Assembly (NCBI GenBank): GCA_030704615.1
Contig: CM060733.1
Coordinates: forward strand, 57,166,001 to 57,226,000
DNA length: 60,000 nt
Direction: 5' to 3'
DNA from: Takakia lepidozioides
Taxonomy: Eukaryota; Streptophyta; Takakiopsida; Takakiales; Takakiaceae
Of this stretch, positions 43,183-55,693 are shown one piece after another. Every line of letters starts with the position of its first letter. Within the stretch, counting starts at the first letter, position 1. The notes below the pieces were generated by a model, which worked only from the letters and a program-made list of their open reading frames with translations, ran no database searches and had not been told where the DNA came from. The translations under genes were made by a program, and so were the position numbers.

Positions 43183-45083
43183 TCATATTCACTCAAGGTA
43201 TGTGAACGAATCAAGTGCACAGGTATGTACTTCCACTCAGCATTTAGACTACTTCAATGCAGATTACAACACCCACGTAACAGTTCTACACTGGCACACT
43301 GTAGTGTGCCATACCCAACTCCAAATGAGCCTACATATGATCTTGAAGAAATTTCGCACAACCCCAATGATTTCATTTCAGGTATACATATTCTGCATAC
43401 ACTACAGCTGAACTTGAATTGAATTCAAAGCGCTTTTGAATTCATTAGCATCATTGATACCTATTCCAAAACCGTTTTCTTTTGTCTACCACATGTCTTG
43501 TACATTAAGGTATAACATCCTAAAACCACCAACTTAAGCTATCTATGCTATTTCTGGTACTGCTATGAATAAAAACATATTTTCCCCTCATAGGAAGATA
43601 GTTTTCACGAGGAATGCATATTTTTTCATATTTTTATTCCAAGTATAGAAATTACTATTTATTTATTTTTATTTTTATTTTTTTGGAAAGTGAAAAGTAC
43701 TTCAGGATCCCACTTTGGTATATAGGTTCTCCCATTTCCACACTATGTAGTACTAATTTCTGCACATGATGCTACCAAAAACCACCAACATGTGTTCCCA
43801 TGCATTGGGGCTTGCCCCATCCAAACATATGTTGGAAGTTGCTTGAAACACTGAACCGTCATTTGTGTAATCTAATTCTGCTCTTTGATCCCAAAAAGTT
43901 GGAAAGTTGGTGGTTCCAGGGGAAGTCTCCAGTGTGGTTTTGGGGTATGTGGTGGTTTAATGTCATTCTACCTTACATATGATTTTGAATTTTTTATGTG
44001 TATGTTGCAGATCCGGTTATTGGGGTTGAACCTTCATTTTCTTCTGGCCTCCGTATAAACTATGCTAAAAATAATATGTCATATGTATTCTTTGATGTTT
44101 AAAATCCAGTTAATTCCTTGTAAATGCCCTTCAAGTGTAGCAGATGTCTTTGTAGATGCCCTTCAAGATATTTTGATTGCCTCTTTGAATAGTTTGCCTT
44201 GTCTACAAATATTTCTATTTATTTACCAAGCGCCTACATTTGGATATCTAAAATCTCCAAGTATTTATATAGTGTGACTTGTCGAGAAATTAGCATTGAG
44301 CAATGTAAATATCCTAAAGGGTGTACTTTTTGATGTTGAAGTTACACCCCACCAAATCTGCCAAGATTTTGAGCTCTAAATACGGTGCATACATTTTTTA
44401 TAAATGAATGATCAAATGGTTTGATGTGGATCAGATTTAACATGTCACTGCCTCAATGGGTTAACTATTACTTTGTGCGGTTGGATATTGAATTTAGACT
44501 CTGTATTGTATGTTGTACAGCATGGAGTTGAAAAATCAAGAAATTCCTGCATTTATCCAGAAACCACCTTGGAATCCAAAGGGTTGAAGTCATGGTTGTG
44601 GTGGTACTGCCTCGCGGGTGAGCCACCTCAAGTGCTGAAGACTATCATGTCCTAAAACAATTGTACTTCATAGTGGAACAAATGTATTTGAGTTACATTG
44701 TCGCTCCTGTACTTTTCAATGTTGTTGTCTTTTTGAAACCCTTGAACAGGCAAAGTTACATGTTACCAAATTTGAGAACACAGGTGTCAGTGTGAAACAA
44801 GATGTGAAGGAAATACTGGCCCACACAGCAGCCCTGCCTACAGAACCACAATGAAACCTGATTGTAAGGTAAGGTAACTATATCTAAAAGCGTCCTTTTA
44901 CCAAACTACAAATCTAAACTAAACGGTTTTCAAAATTTCCAGGGCCAATTATGTATGAGTGCTGTGATGCTGTGGAGTTTGGGGATGTTTAAAGCTGAGA
45001 CTCTAGGAGTATGTGCGGAGAGGGCAGCCTAGAGATACATGGCTCTACATGGCTCATATTACGACTTGCAACACCTAGAGAAA
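43183..45083. other. AT-rich DNA with weak coding traces
   Basis: Short protein-like pieces occur at about 43260-43380 (+), 43800-43980 (+, WWFQGKSPVWFWGMWWF) and 44520-44590 (+, MELKNQEIPAFIQKPPWNPK). They have no start, no shared frame and no family I know. Introns of a decayed gene are possible. Confidence 0.3.
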
Positions 45084-46056
45084 CTAATTTTTATCACCTT
45101 CGTCTCCGGCTTGGCTACCGCTTTCTTTCCTCATCCCTTCTTGAATCTGTTTAACAACGTTCACTCCCCGAGGATTATGGAGTCGAGGAAGATGTGAAAA
45201 GCGGACCTGATTCACCTCAGCATTGGCACTTTCCACCTGATTTACAGAGACAGGATCCACATTCACTTCTTCCATGGACCTTGATACATGAGCTCCCCTT
45301 GGATCGTGAATGTGCTGTGGCAGGTGAGCAAACCTTGGCCCAGTGTTATCATCCTGAAATGTGTTGCCGTGATCATCTGGTACTGAGCCAGACTCTTCTG
45401 TCTCCCTTTGATTATGGGGTTCAGGCAGATGCACAGGATTCGAGGTTCTCGCTCCTTGATGAGAAAGCCCTACACCTCTGGGATTGCGTAGTCGCATCGG
45501 GAGGTGCATAAAGGTTGGTTTAGCATGCGCATCATCAGCTCCTACTCCGTCGTTCATAAGCTGCACACAGGCATGAGAAGATGTTAAATTACAAGAACGA
45601 AATATCTATTGAAATTGTTAGACTTGCTTCAATAGCGTGCAGACATGACGAAGTTGAGCAAAACATCGTGTGATTGCGCGACAAATGCTAGATACATCAC
45701 AAGATAAGTACATAGGATAAGTACATAGGATAAGTAGAGTCACCATATGAGAAACCAACAAGCATGCTTCATGAATCCCTAGAATTCACAATGGAATTTC
45801 ACTTTATGTCAGTTACGATCATTCCAAATTCTGTCAAGCTATTTCTCTCCTAACATGCACATATTTTGCATGCCATGATAGTGTTGGATTTGTTCCAATC
45901 GAACTCCATAACATGGAAAATGGATTATTTGAGAGAGAAAACATGGACATACGCACATTTTCTGTTTCTTAACAAAAATGATTGATAATAAAAACTCACC
46001 AGCGCTACCATTAATGCAAAACACAGAGCAACCGTGACTTTGTTCTTAATATTCAT
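45084..46056 (-). CDS. Secreted repeat protein, candidate peptide-signal precursor (177 aa)
   Basis: Exon 1 is 46000-46056 (19 codons, ending before GTGAGT). Exon 2 is 45084-45560 (after TGTGCAG). The join is phase 0. The N-terminus MNIKNKVTVALCFALMVAL continues LMNDGVGADD. This is a clear signal peptide, likely cut after VGA at residue 27. The mature part is hydrophilic, with no cysteine and no membrane segment. It has three spaced repeats: FMHLPMRLRNPRGV (residues 36-49), FAHLPQHIHDPRGA (96-109) and FSHLPRLHNPRGV (140-152). There is also a weaker VHLPEPHNQ (62-70). Linkers are acidic. Short conserved boxes in a variable secreted precursor are what plant peptide-hormone precursors look like, and the PRG end could be a processing or modification site. 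I know no family with this box. Gene structure is strongly supported; the role is inference. Confidence 0.7.
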
Positions 46057-47229
46057 CTGCCAACAAGTCGTGAACACCTTTGGTCAGTACTACCGGGATG
46101 TCTGTATCGAATAAGGAGAAACCTACTGTAAGCACACTGGTTGTGCACATGTTTTTATTTAGTTAGAAACTCCTATCCTCGATCGGAATAAGTAGACGTC
46201 ACCGAATTTTACTTTTCTGCTGACGTTGTCACATGTACAAGAAGCGGCCTCAGATCTTACGAAATGACAAACTGTCGTGATTCCTTAGCTCGTGGCCCTT
46301 GTCGGTGACGATCATCACACAGGGTCCACTATATTACACAGTTTCTGGGTTTGAAGATCATTACAGAGGAGGTATTCAATAACACTCGAGCAAAATGGCA
46401 ACTAATCAAGAGCAGAATCAAACTAGCATAACAGGTGAACCTCAGTTTCCACACCGCCATTACACCTTCTCTGCTGTTAAGACACGAAACTTCCATGGTA
46501 TAGATAGCAACGCCATTCAAGAAAACGATATCTACCTCAAACTTAAAAGGTTCGACATACATGGCTAGATTCATCGACCGGTTTCTAATTCCATGCCTCA
46601 TCACGTCGTGACATCGAACCCCCTAGTATGCCGAATGAGCGTATAGCTTACTACTTTTGAACAAATAAATAGAAGAAATGTCCTCATTGCTTCTATGCCC
46701 TCAAATCCTGTAATGATCTTAAAGAAATGACTTGAAAATCCTTCTGGCTTGTAGACACAGACTCTGCATATATCGTGGCAACGTCAATGAAGTTGCCTCA
46801 AACCCTAAGTTACGTGAGCAGATTGCCAGAAACAAATATCCGCAGAAGATGAGGCGTTTGGATAACGCTAACTTAAGCCTAGATTAGAAGTACAACAGAA
46901 ATTGCATGAAAGTGTGAAAGATCACTGACGTGTCCAACATTTGGCACTGGTGCATTTTCGTCGGACGCCATACCTGCAAGCTCCGCGAGGCAGTAAACTC
47001 TGCAGCTGACACAATGCACAAATTGAACGTCTTAGCACCAGATTCAATCATCCAACCTTAACATACCAGAAATTGACTGAAAACGTAAGGAGCAGCGCTC
47101 GCAAGTGCGCTCAGACTAACAATCTTGCACCGAAGTACACAATATGTTCAAGAAAAAGACGCCGCTTCTGAAAGGGACTAAAAGCCAGCAGTACTCACTC
47201 AATCGCTGAAAACCTTTCCAATTACGAAT
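46057..47229. other. 5' flank of the repeat protein gene; no gene recognised
   Basis: Only short unrelated frames, e.g. 91 codons at 46329-46604 (minus) with a hydrophobic end and no family. Nothing firm. Confidence 0.35.
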
Positions 47230-47770
47230 CAGAGAAATGATACTATTCCTCATAAATCCTAAACGATGTCTACAACGTAGCACAAGAAGGCGGAGCGTCA
47301 ACCATAAAACCGCTCCTCAACAGATAACCTTCAAATAGACACAACAGCCAAAACTAAGAAGCCAGAAACGGCCTCAGCATACAATAAACCAAGCTCGACG
47401 CAAAAGGGAATTGGAACTACGCCTCCCGAGCAACTATCATACTCCATAAACATCAAAATTATTGCACCTCAGCGCAACCTCACCTTAGAACCGAAAATGG
47501 CACTACTCCTCATAAATGCTAACTAATCTCAAACACGAAGCACAAGAAGGCGGAGTGTCAATCATAAAACGATCCTAAAATAGAAAACCTTCTAATAGAA
47601 GCTCAAAACTCACACCAGCCGGAAACGGCCGCAACAGACAACCAACCAAGCTCGAAGCTAAAGAGAAGGAAATAACATAATTCCCTAGCCTAAATGCAAA
47701 CTATCACACTCCAGAACAACATCAAAATTATTGCAACTGAGTAGAAAACCTCAGCGGACGAACGTCCTCA
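47230..47770. repeat. Imperfect tandem duplication, about 290-bp period
   Basis: GAAGGCGGAG(C/T)GTCAA, CCTCATAAAT and CCAAGCTCGA occur at about 47287, 47248 and 47391 and again at about 47549, 47507 and 47649, with ATCAAAATTATTGCA at 47452 and 47720. Two to two and a half diverged copies; no coding signal. Confidence 0.7.
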
Positions 47771-47929
47771 CCTTATAACCAAAATGATTGCCGATGCGCC
47801 GCTGCAAAGTTTACCAAAAGAATCACCTCACACAAACATGATCTCAATGTCCGAGAGCTCAACACGCCGCTGCGAAGCCGCCGTCCTTCAGTGAAGAACT
47901 TACAAGAAGAGCGTCGGAGGTTTTGCAAG

Positions 47930-48255
47930 CTCTGTGTGCTTGAGCGCGCTCTGCAACAACACAGCTTCCCAACGCAGCCTTCTTGTGATACCTCGCCTGA
48001 GTATCATCCGTGTATCACATGAGTATCACCAGGGTATAGCATCAATATCGCCTGAGTATGCCCTAGGTATCGATCAAAAAGTAAACATGGAAAACTCCCC
48101 GGGAGAAGCTTGAGCGTGCTCTGCGATTTTGTGATGCCTCGCCTGAGTATCATCCGGGTATCACATCGGTATCACTTGAGTATTGCACTAGTATCGCACG
48201 GATATGACTTAGGTGTCGGTAGAAAAGTGGACATGGGAAACTCCAGGCTGCGAGA
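47930..48255. repeat. Duplication rich in GTATC words
   Basis: GCTTGAGCG(C/T)GCTCTGC followed by TGATACCTCGCCTGAGTATC occurs near 47939 and 48109 (about 170 apart). Inside, GTATC recurs many times (GAGTATCATCC, GGTATCAC, AGTATCGC), forming a degenerate short tandem repeat. Confidence 0.75.
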
Positions 48256-49090
48256 AGCGTCGTTGAGCGTGCTGTGCAAGCTGACTGACAAGAATTTATG
48301 GCAATCAGAGCGGACTGCACTTTCATGCGCTCTGAAACTTCCTCTCGCGTAGATTTCCAGTGAAATTGAGTTTCGAGAAATGTAGATTTCAGAAAAGCGG
48401 CATTGCAGTTCTCGGCTACAGCCTTCCGTGTGGCATGCTGTACTACAGGAAAGATGGATGAATGAGCCCCTCGTGAATGAGCTAATATGATACTTAGATG
48501 ATAGTTCTATGAATATAGTTTTAGAATTAGTTCTGGAATGGGGGAACTATTTTACAGCAATGCAAAGGTAATACAGTGCCACTCAGTTTTACAACTTCTG
48601 CATCCACTGAACTGCTAGCCAACTTCTGCCAACTTCTGCCATCTTTCGACTTCGTTCTGTGTTCACAATCCATTGCTGACACATCATAATCCTTGTTATG
48701 GTTGTTCATAATGAACACAATTGTCTTTTTATCAATTAAAGCTGGCATTACAGTACTCACAAATTGATCGAGTGTAGACAAAATGTTTATAGTTTGCTTA
48801 CAATGTTCTTCCCGGTGGCCAGGTGAAGACAAATTGCTTCAGGACTTCACAATTATTCATAGATGAAATGCTAATTCGGTCATCTCTCATTAGGGAAAAA
48901 CCAGTAAATATGACCTGGAAATTTGATCAGATTGTATTTGCTGGTGCTGTAAAGGGTTAAGCATGTGCATTCATACTGTAGTGCAAGATCAGCTTCATGC
49001 TTGTTGTCGTAGTTATTCCTGCACTAACAGGAACACGAGTAATGTCATAATTTGGTTCAATACAAGGTAAGAAAAACCATGGTTCCTGGG
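48256..49090. other. No firm gene
   Basis: A minus-strand frame at 48527-48832 reads LSTLDQFVSTVMPALIDKKT, IVFIMNNHNKDYD. It looks protein-like and could be an exon remnant, but I do not recognise it. Confidence 0.3.
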
Positions 49091-50017
49091 AGGCATAAAC
49101 AGACACAAATGCTGTTCGAAGCTAAGGTAAGATGGAATGTCACCAACCTGATTGAGAAAATGTGCATGGAACCCCTGAGGCACCCGCCGAGGCAGCTCTA
49201 CCACTGCCACTGGCTCTGGTGTTCACCTGCCCATGTACGCCATATTGATCCGGAGAAACTCTACAGGTAAGTTGAAGAGTTGTCTATGCTTGACATCACC
49301 GGTTACCAAGTTCAATCGATACTCGTATCTGCAACTCAATTAGAGAATTTGTCAGTTGCCTTGAAGCCTGTCCTATCAGTCGATTCGATTCATATCCAGG
49401 TCCTCAATACGATCCTATCAAAGCGAATTAATTAAGTTGGAGGAGTGTAGTAAGAATGCCCTCCTTGGTTACAACTTGGTAGATCAATCGTGGAGCCCTT
49501 AATCTCCACGCAAACGAGAACATCTCCCCTTCAGGACATTTAAATTTTATCAATGGATCCGTTTCCGCATGTATGCATGGAACGAGACCTTTGGTGTTGC
49601 CATGGTGATGCCATAGTCGGCTAATTCCGTATGACTGATTTGATTTATACCAGTATGATCATGCATATATTTATGTATCCTTTGATTTATCATGCTCTGA
49701 AAGGACACATTTTCTCACAACAGCAAGCGAATTTTAAAGCTGTGTACCTTACAATGGAAGAAGCTTCAATTTGAGTCAAAAGGAAAAAAAATGACAAAAT
49801 AAATGTTGTGTGCTGACCTGTAATAGGGTCTATCTTTGGGTGGGCTGTGAATGAGTGTGGCAATTTTTTCTCGAAGTCTTCCAGACCCACTGTTTGCAGG
49901 TCCCCGTCTTCCAATACCCTTATGACATCTGCAAAAACCATGCACCTCAACACTATCACTAACGAGGACAATGGATCATATATTTTACTCTTTTTGTCCT
50001 TTAACTGAAGTTAAAAG

Positions 50018-50235
50018 GACCATGCTTTGCAAAGGCTGTGCACAACAAGGGCGCAGAATGGAGGCTTTGGAGACCTATGAGCAAATGACGGGGGAAGGGG
50101 TGAAGCCTGACCACATAACATTTGTGTGCGTGTGCAAGCCTGGCAGCCCTGGAAAAGGGCAAAGAGGTCCATGGTTGCATCGTCAAAGCTGGAAATGTAC
50201 CAAATGTAATTCTGAACAATACCCATGTCGAGAGC
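50018..50235 (+). pseudogene. PPR fragment inside the CCD relic
   Basis: Plus strand: MEALETYEQMTGEGVKPDHI, TFVCVC, then frame-shifted AALEKGKEVHG-like remains. Nearly the same wording as the 2.6-2.95 kb fragment. Another scrap (AMLHAFELE/TMAD-type, about 50405-50480, minus strand) lies beside it. Confidence 0.75.
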
Positions 50236-50559
50236 TCAAGGGCGGGTACACCAAACTCACTCCAAACAGCCATGTAGCTGTTCTAGGGCACGCTGACATG
50301 CTCTCTTTCACCACCAAGAGCTGAATGGATGATATTTTAGCAGGGTTGAAGGTGTCTTCCCACCCGACAGATGCGTACCCCAAGGTATGCGATCATTCAA
50401 GCTCAAAGGCATGAAGCATCGCATTCCACGACACCACATCTCAGTCAGCCATAGTGTTGAACACTTCGGCCTCCGCATCCTCAGGTCAGTTGAATCGCAT
50501 GCCTAATACCAGATACCCTAGGAAGATTAAGATTGGAAGCAAGACCATCCTGATGTTCT

Positions 50560-51480
50560 TTGTGCTTCTGACATAGCCTTAGACACTTCAGACTCCAACT
50601 CAGCTTCATCTAGCAGGGTCAGTTCTTCCTGCCTAATATTCAGGTACTTGAAAATCTCCTCTCCCCTTTTCCACCAGGACACGATATGAAATTAGGCACA
50701 AAACTTCCATGAACTTGTTTCCAGTCTGTGATATGGGTAAGGACCTTAAGGATGACCTTAAGGGCCTACCTACCCTCGGCACTAGACTAATTGTAACTCG
50801 GGATAGGGAGGCCACCTTTGAACAATAAATAGATGCAGAGAAGAAAGGGAGGTTGCCAATGCCTGATTCACAGGCTGCCTGAAGACAATATCCATCTTCT
50901 GATACACTGTCTGGGGTATTCTAATCAGAGAGCGACCCTCATCAGGTGAACATAGTCCCTGCACCTCTGTTCACCAACTTCCAAAATCTCAAGGGCCCTG
51001 GCCCTGTTGGGGTCTAACTTGGGCAGATCACACACAGCAGATTGATGCTTGTATGAAGCACTGTTTTAGCTGCTTGAACCGCTTTTTGTGTATGTGCATC
51101 TCAGTTACAACTGGAGGAGAACTCAACACCAAGGTATGTGAGCACAGGGATGTCTTTTTGGCCCACATCCATTGGAGATCCCCTCCTCCCTCCCCACAAT
51201 TATTACCAACATTGGCTTCTAGGCTCCACAGGTTACAGTACCTCTGCGCACAATCAACCAACTCCTGAAGATTGGATGGCGTATCCCTAGGCTCCCCAAA
51301 GTCATCCACATACATTGAAGGCTGGTATGCTGCCATCACCCACCTTGAACCCAAATCCCTCAATTTCCTCGTCTTCAAGGAGCTGGTTTATGATAACATT
51401 GAAGAGCATTGAGGAGAGGGTACAACCTTGAGCTACACCTTGATCAATGTCAAAGAAATTAGACTTCTGGCCATCAACAA
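50560..51480 (-). mobile_element. LINE fragment (RT and C-terminal region)
   Basis: Sequences in the order seen at 36.1-35.6 kb: VAQGCT-like region near 51430, the YVDDF motif with NLQELVDCAQRYCNLWSLEA (51200-51310), and the C-terminal zinc region near 50900-50700 (GLPTL...TRL remnants). It is a 5'-truncated, diverged copy of the same LINE family, and keeps the post-FADD segment that the CACTA-borne copy lost. Confidence 0.8.
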
Positions 51481-53784
51481 CTTTTTGAAAGTGCTGAAGG
51501 AGCTTGGCAAGGAAAGGCTACCATGTATGCCACACTTCCTTCAAGGCTCTTGTTTGACCAGTCTTCTAAGTAGGGTGAGAAAAGTTCATTGGCATTTCTA
51601 TCCCATACTATTCGCTTGGGCTCCAGATAGAGCCAAGAGTGACTGCTAGGACTTTAGTTTGCAGTTACACTAGCACTCCACAATAAGACGGTCACAGTGG
51701 GAAATTGCCAAAGTTTAGATATCCTTGGAGTTTCTAGCAACAAGGTGAAGAGTTGAGCATATAACAGCACTGGCACGAGATCTCAAAATCTCCCTCAAAA
51801 TAACAGGCTTGACAAACTGTGGCTTTCTCCATGTAGACCATGAAAGAGTTTGTCACAGAGGCCATTTTACTGACTCTGGCATGTATGGACTGGATTGTAC
51901 CTCCACTTGAGTTCAGCTACAATTTATGCTGTTCTTCATGAGCTGCAATAGCACCACTTAGTATTCGTATCGTACGTGGTCCCTCCTAAGCTATCAACCA
52001 TTTGGCCCAAGGTTTTTCCATGCTGTTTGCAAGATGCTTAGGAGTTCAGGGTCGGGGCTTGGTTTTTGGCTGTGGTGATAATACAGCTGCTCAGCTGCAC
52101 CCTGCAGTTTTCAGAGAGAAACCTGAGATCACCAGATGTCAGACCTACGCGGCACACAACAAAAGATGTGTTCAAACATGGGCTGTGGAGGAAGATGAGC
52201 CGGACTTGCATTGAGCCTGGTCTCGGCAGCCTTGTCCTCCACAAGCCTTGTCCTCACAAGGTTTATCTCCCTCTTGAAGCGCAAGAAGCTTCTTGTTGTG
52301 ATAGACAAGAGCCGTGTTGGCTGGCAATGACATCAAATCCTTGTACAATGTTTCAATTATGAAAGCCATGATTACCAAAACATTAGGTTACTTGAAGAAC
52401 AACACCTTATTGTAGCCTGCTTATACCTCCTGGGTTGACGAGGATCATTTCAAACTTCATCAAATTTGAAATGAACTGCCTACAAAACTAGTTTATATAC
52501 TATATTGATCAGCATTAGCTTCCCAAAAAAATAAAGGAATACTGTACCGCTGGCTGAATCATGTAAGGCCCCCTCGGAAGGAGTATGCAGGACACCTAAG
52601 ATCCTCCGAAGCACCTGAAGTGCAACGCAGTAAATTCCCTTCATGCCTTTCATGTCCCCACCTGCACCAACGACCCCAAACGACAATAAGTACTTGATAT
52701 TCAATTGCCAGCCGGGTAATGTCATCTATTTGGCTCTAAGAATCACTAGCACTGGCCCAGCGTATAATTTATATGAAAACAGAGTGTTACAATACCTTCA
52801 TGAATTTGGGTGCTCCGTAACGCTCCTCTTGTTGGAACCGAGATGTTTGAACATAACACGCCACATAGGTGGCCTTGCCATTCTTCATTTGCAATCCATG
52901 GATCATTCTGCAGAGGAAGAACCAACAATATTAACATTGATCACTAATTGAGCCATTTTGCAGTGGCTTCCAACATGTTTGCAGTATTTACAAAGCCAAA
53001 TCGTCATATATAAGAACTTGGCTGTAGATTGATACACGTCTCCATCAAACCTGCAAATAGTACATGAACACTAGTGAATGTCATTGATATTCTCATCAAC
53101 ATAGCTGCTCGAATTAATGGTTCCTGCTGAACCATGCAAATCCCACATCACATGTGCTAGCAAAGAATTGTAAATATTACCAGTGATATCCACCGAGCGG
53201 CATGTATCTTGGGTTCGGACCCACTCGCATAAATTCGCCATTCATGCACTCCTATCACAACACAAGGCATAATCAGCGGCTCTTAAGATCAGCCATACAA
53301 ATATCGCATTCTCCACAAAAACTTGTTGCATCCACATAAAAACCCCGGCCCGCTAGAAATTACATACAAAAATTACATACAGGGATGGTGCCGGTGATAT
53401 GGAGGTCTGTTGTCGGGGCCATCTCTGGCACAGGCTCGAAATTATTAGCCCTGCAAAAGTAGTTCATCCGCTTTTCGGCAGCCACTCTGTCATGAGCATT
53501 CGGGTCGGAGGTGAATATCATCGTTTCAAGATGATCACACAATGAAACTGCCCAGTAGGGCGCAGCAGCTGCTGCACACTGAATCATTCGAAATCTAGCA
53601 CCCGAATTGGGTCGACTCCGCGAGACGTTAGTGGCTGTAGCGAACTCGGAATACAAAGTTTGTTGCAACAGGCGAGTCAGGTGACGTGTGGGTGTCCATG
53701 AGCCAGTTGCGAGATGAAGCTGCCCAAAATGATCCCCTGCTCTAAGGCGGCCATAGCTGTTCCAATGACAGGAGTGGAGGTTCG

Positions 53785-55693
53785 ATTATCACTTTGAACT
53801 GAGCCCCAGCCAAGACCAGCTTCGACTGACTAAGTTAGTCTTACTGTTCACCTGTTTAAATTATCAAATAGAAGAACATCAGGCTGGTGATCTCAGGCCC
53901 AGCGAGCCTGTTCCATCATACACTAAAAACATTTGGGGTCTGCACTGACTGGGCATCAGTAATTTGCACAAAGGACTCGGACATTTTGTCCGAAGCCCAT
54001 CCAGGAATTTGCCTTGGAAGTCCTCGATGAGTTTCCCACGAAGATTCACTCAATGAATGTCAGCCCTAAGTTTGCTTATGTCACGCATGACTACACAGAA
54101 TCACAGATAATGTGACGAACTTTTGCAAGACTTACGTGCCAGTAAAGGTTACCGCTTGTGTCCAAGAAAAAATATTACTAATTAAAAATATAAAAAGATA
54201 CCACAAGACTACTGTGTGAGATAGAGAAACATTTCTCTTCGGTTTGATATCTGACACCAGACTTACACGTTATATTTTATCACGTATACAATGCATTTTA
54301 GAGTCAAAGCCTATGCTTCAGGAGTTAGCCACACTCATGTTATATGCTTCGAGATTGAATCACACCGTTTATTTGTTGTATTTGGGTAACTAGAGAGAGG
54401 AGGGAGGGCTGCGCCAGCCGAGATGGTAGTGCAAAACGAAGGCGACGTGCACGGGTCCGGGCAGCAAGCTAGCGGATGGACCCGCAACCAAGAAACATAG
54501 ATTAAACACATCACGAGGCTCGATGAGCCTCGTATCATATATGTTGAACTGATACAGTCCCTCTATTCATGATACTCCATGACCTCATGGGAAATACCGA
54601 AATGTCTGTCATCTTGTGGACAGCCGGACATCCTCATCGACTAGCCCTCAAGAACAGAGCATCAACAGAGGTGGGGCCTGGGTTAAAGATGTTCACCTCC
54701 AAATCACCCTGTGTTGTTTTCCCCAGCTCTCGACCATGCCCACACCCTCCTCCAAGTCGATTCAAAGGAACAAAATGAAACCTCCACAGCAGCTAGGGAG
54801 GCAGTAACTTCCAGAATGACTCACTTCAAATTCTCGAAACAAGAATCCAAAGCATCGCTGGCCTGGAATGAGTACTCCAGGTATAATTTTATTTGCGTGA
54901 GCAAGCCTTCTTCCTGATCTAGATGTAACAGTGCACAACGATTTCAGTTCTTCACTTGTGAACTTAAAACACGCATATAGAATACATATACCAGGCCTAC
55001 CATCTCACAGATGATGAGAGATCTATCAAAGAGATTGTAACCTATTTATGCATCAAAGTATCACTTACAGCTGCAGATCTTTCAGCTCTGCAGCATCTGC
55101 AGCGGCATTAACACATTGAGTGCAGATTGGACCCCATTTCGGAACCATTGTGGACGGATGACAAGCTTCGTCTAATTAATCCATTGTAGTCTTAGAATTT
55201 GACAAATGAACGAGGCCAGCAGGACACGAACCAAAATATCACTAACGTTGTTGTGTAAAAACAGAGAGGGTTGTACGTGTGTAGCTTTGCCTCACCTTCA
55301 CTGCTTCTTGCTTGTGATTTTTGGTATAGTGATCTCCCATAATTCGTCTATGTTAACCAGAATGACTCAACATGATGCCCTGTTTGCCTGCAATTATACT
55401 CACAGGGATTATCCTTTCAAGTTGTTAATAACTTTATTGATGAAAATTCGTGCATGTTATGAGTCTGCAACTCGAGTTGCCCAAAATTATGGCAACTCGT
55501 CTAACTATGCACGACAGTCGGAACTGCGACAAATTGATCTAAGTAAATACTATTCATTACAAAAAAAACGTAAGTTTCACATATAATGAAAGCTAGCCTA
55601 GTCTAAGTAGTACAGAAAATTTTAGAATCTACTGCGGAATGGAAGTTCAAAACCGGAGGTGAAGAGCAAAACTACAACACCATGATTACTGCT
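53785..55693. other. No recognisable gene
   Basis: No coherent coding signal. Contains a long frame at 55206-55586 (+) without family resemblance. Probably the 3' flank of the WAT1-like gene and the CCD 5' flank. Confidence 0.45.

Larger units (their letters stand above)
49100..53780 (-). pseudogene. Carotenoid cleavage dioxygenase relic
   Basis: Minus-strand exons in the correct order: FEPVPEMAPTTDLHITGTIP (ends 53384); ECMNGEFMRVGPNPRYMPLG (53181-53251); FDGD microexon (53036-53050); MIHGLQMKNGKATYVACYVQ (52796-52907); GDMKGMKGIYCVALQVLRRI (from 52661); NTALVYHNKKLLALQEGDKP (about 52260-52345); [20 protein letters not shown] (49818-49928); and VAVVELPRRVPQGFHAHFLN (about 49150-49215). These are CCD-family landmarks; such iron enzymes cleave carotenoids in plastids or cytosol. 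Exons between [10 protein letters not shown] and the C-terminus, which would hold further iron-binding His, are missing. A phase clash at 52661 and a TGA just before the last exon confirm decay. LINE and PPR debris fill the intron at 50.0-51.5 kb. Subfamily not determined. Confidence 0.85.

Noticed and set aside
48527-48832. 101-codon minus-strand ORF as a real gene
   Set aside because: Protein-like in part, but no start context, neighbours or family; kept only as a remark.
55206-55586. 126-codon plus-strand ORF between CCD relic and WAT1-like gene
   Set aside because: Composition is unremarkable, no motif, no splice or repeat support.
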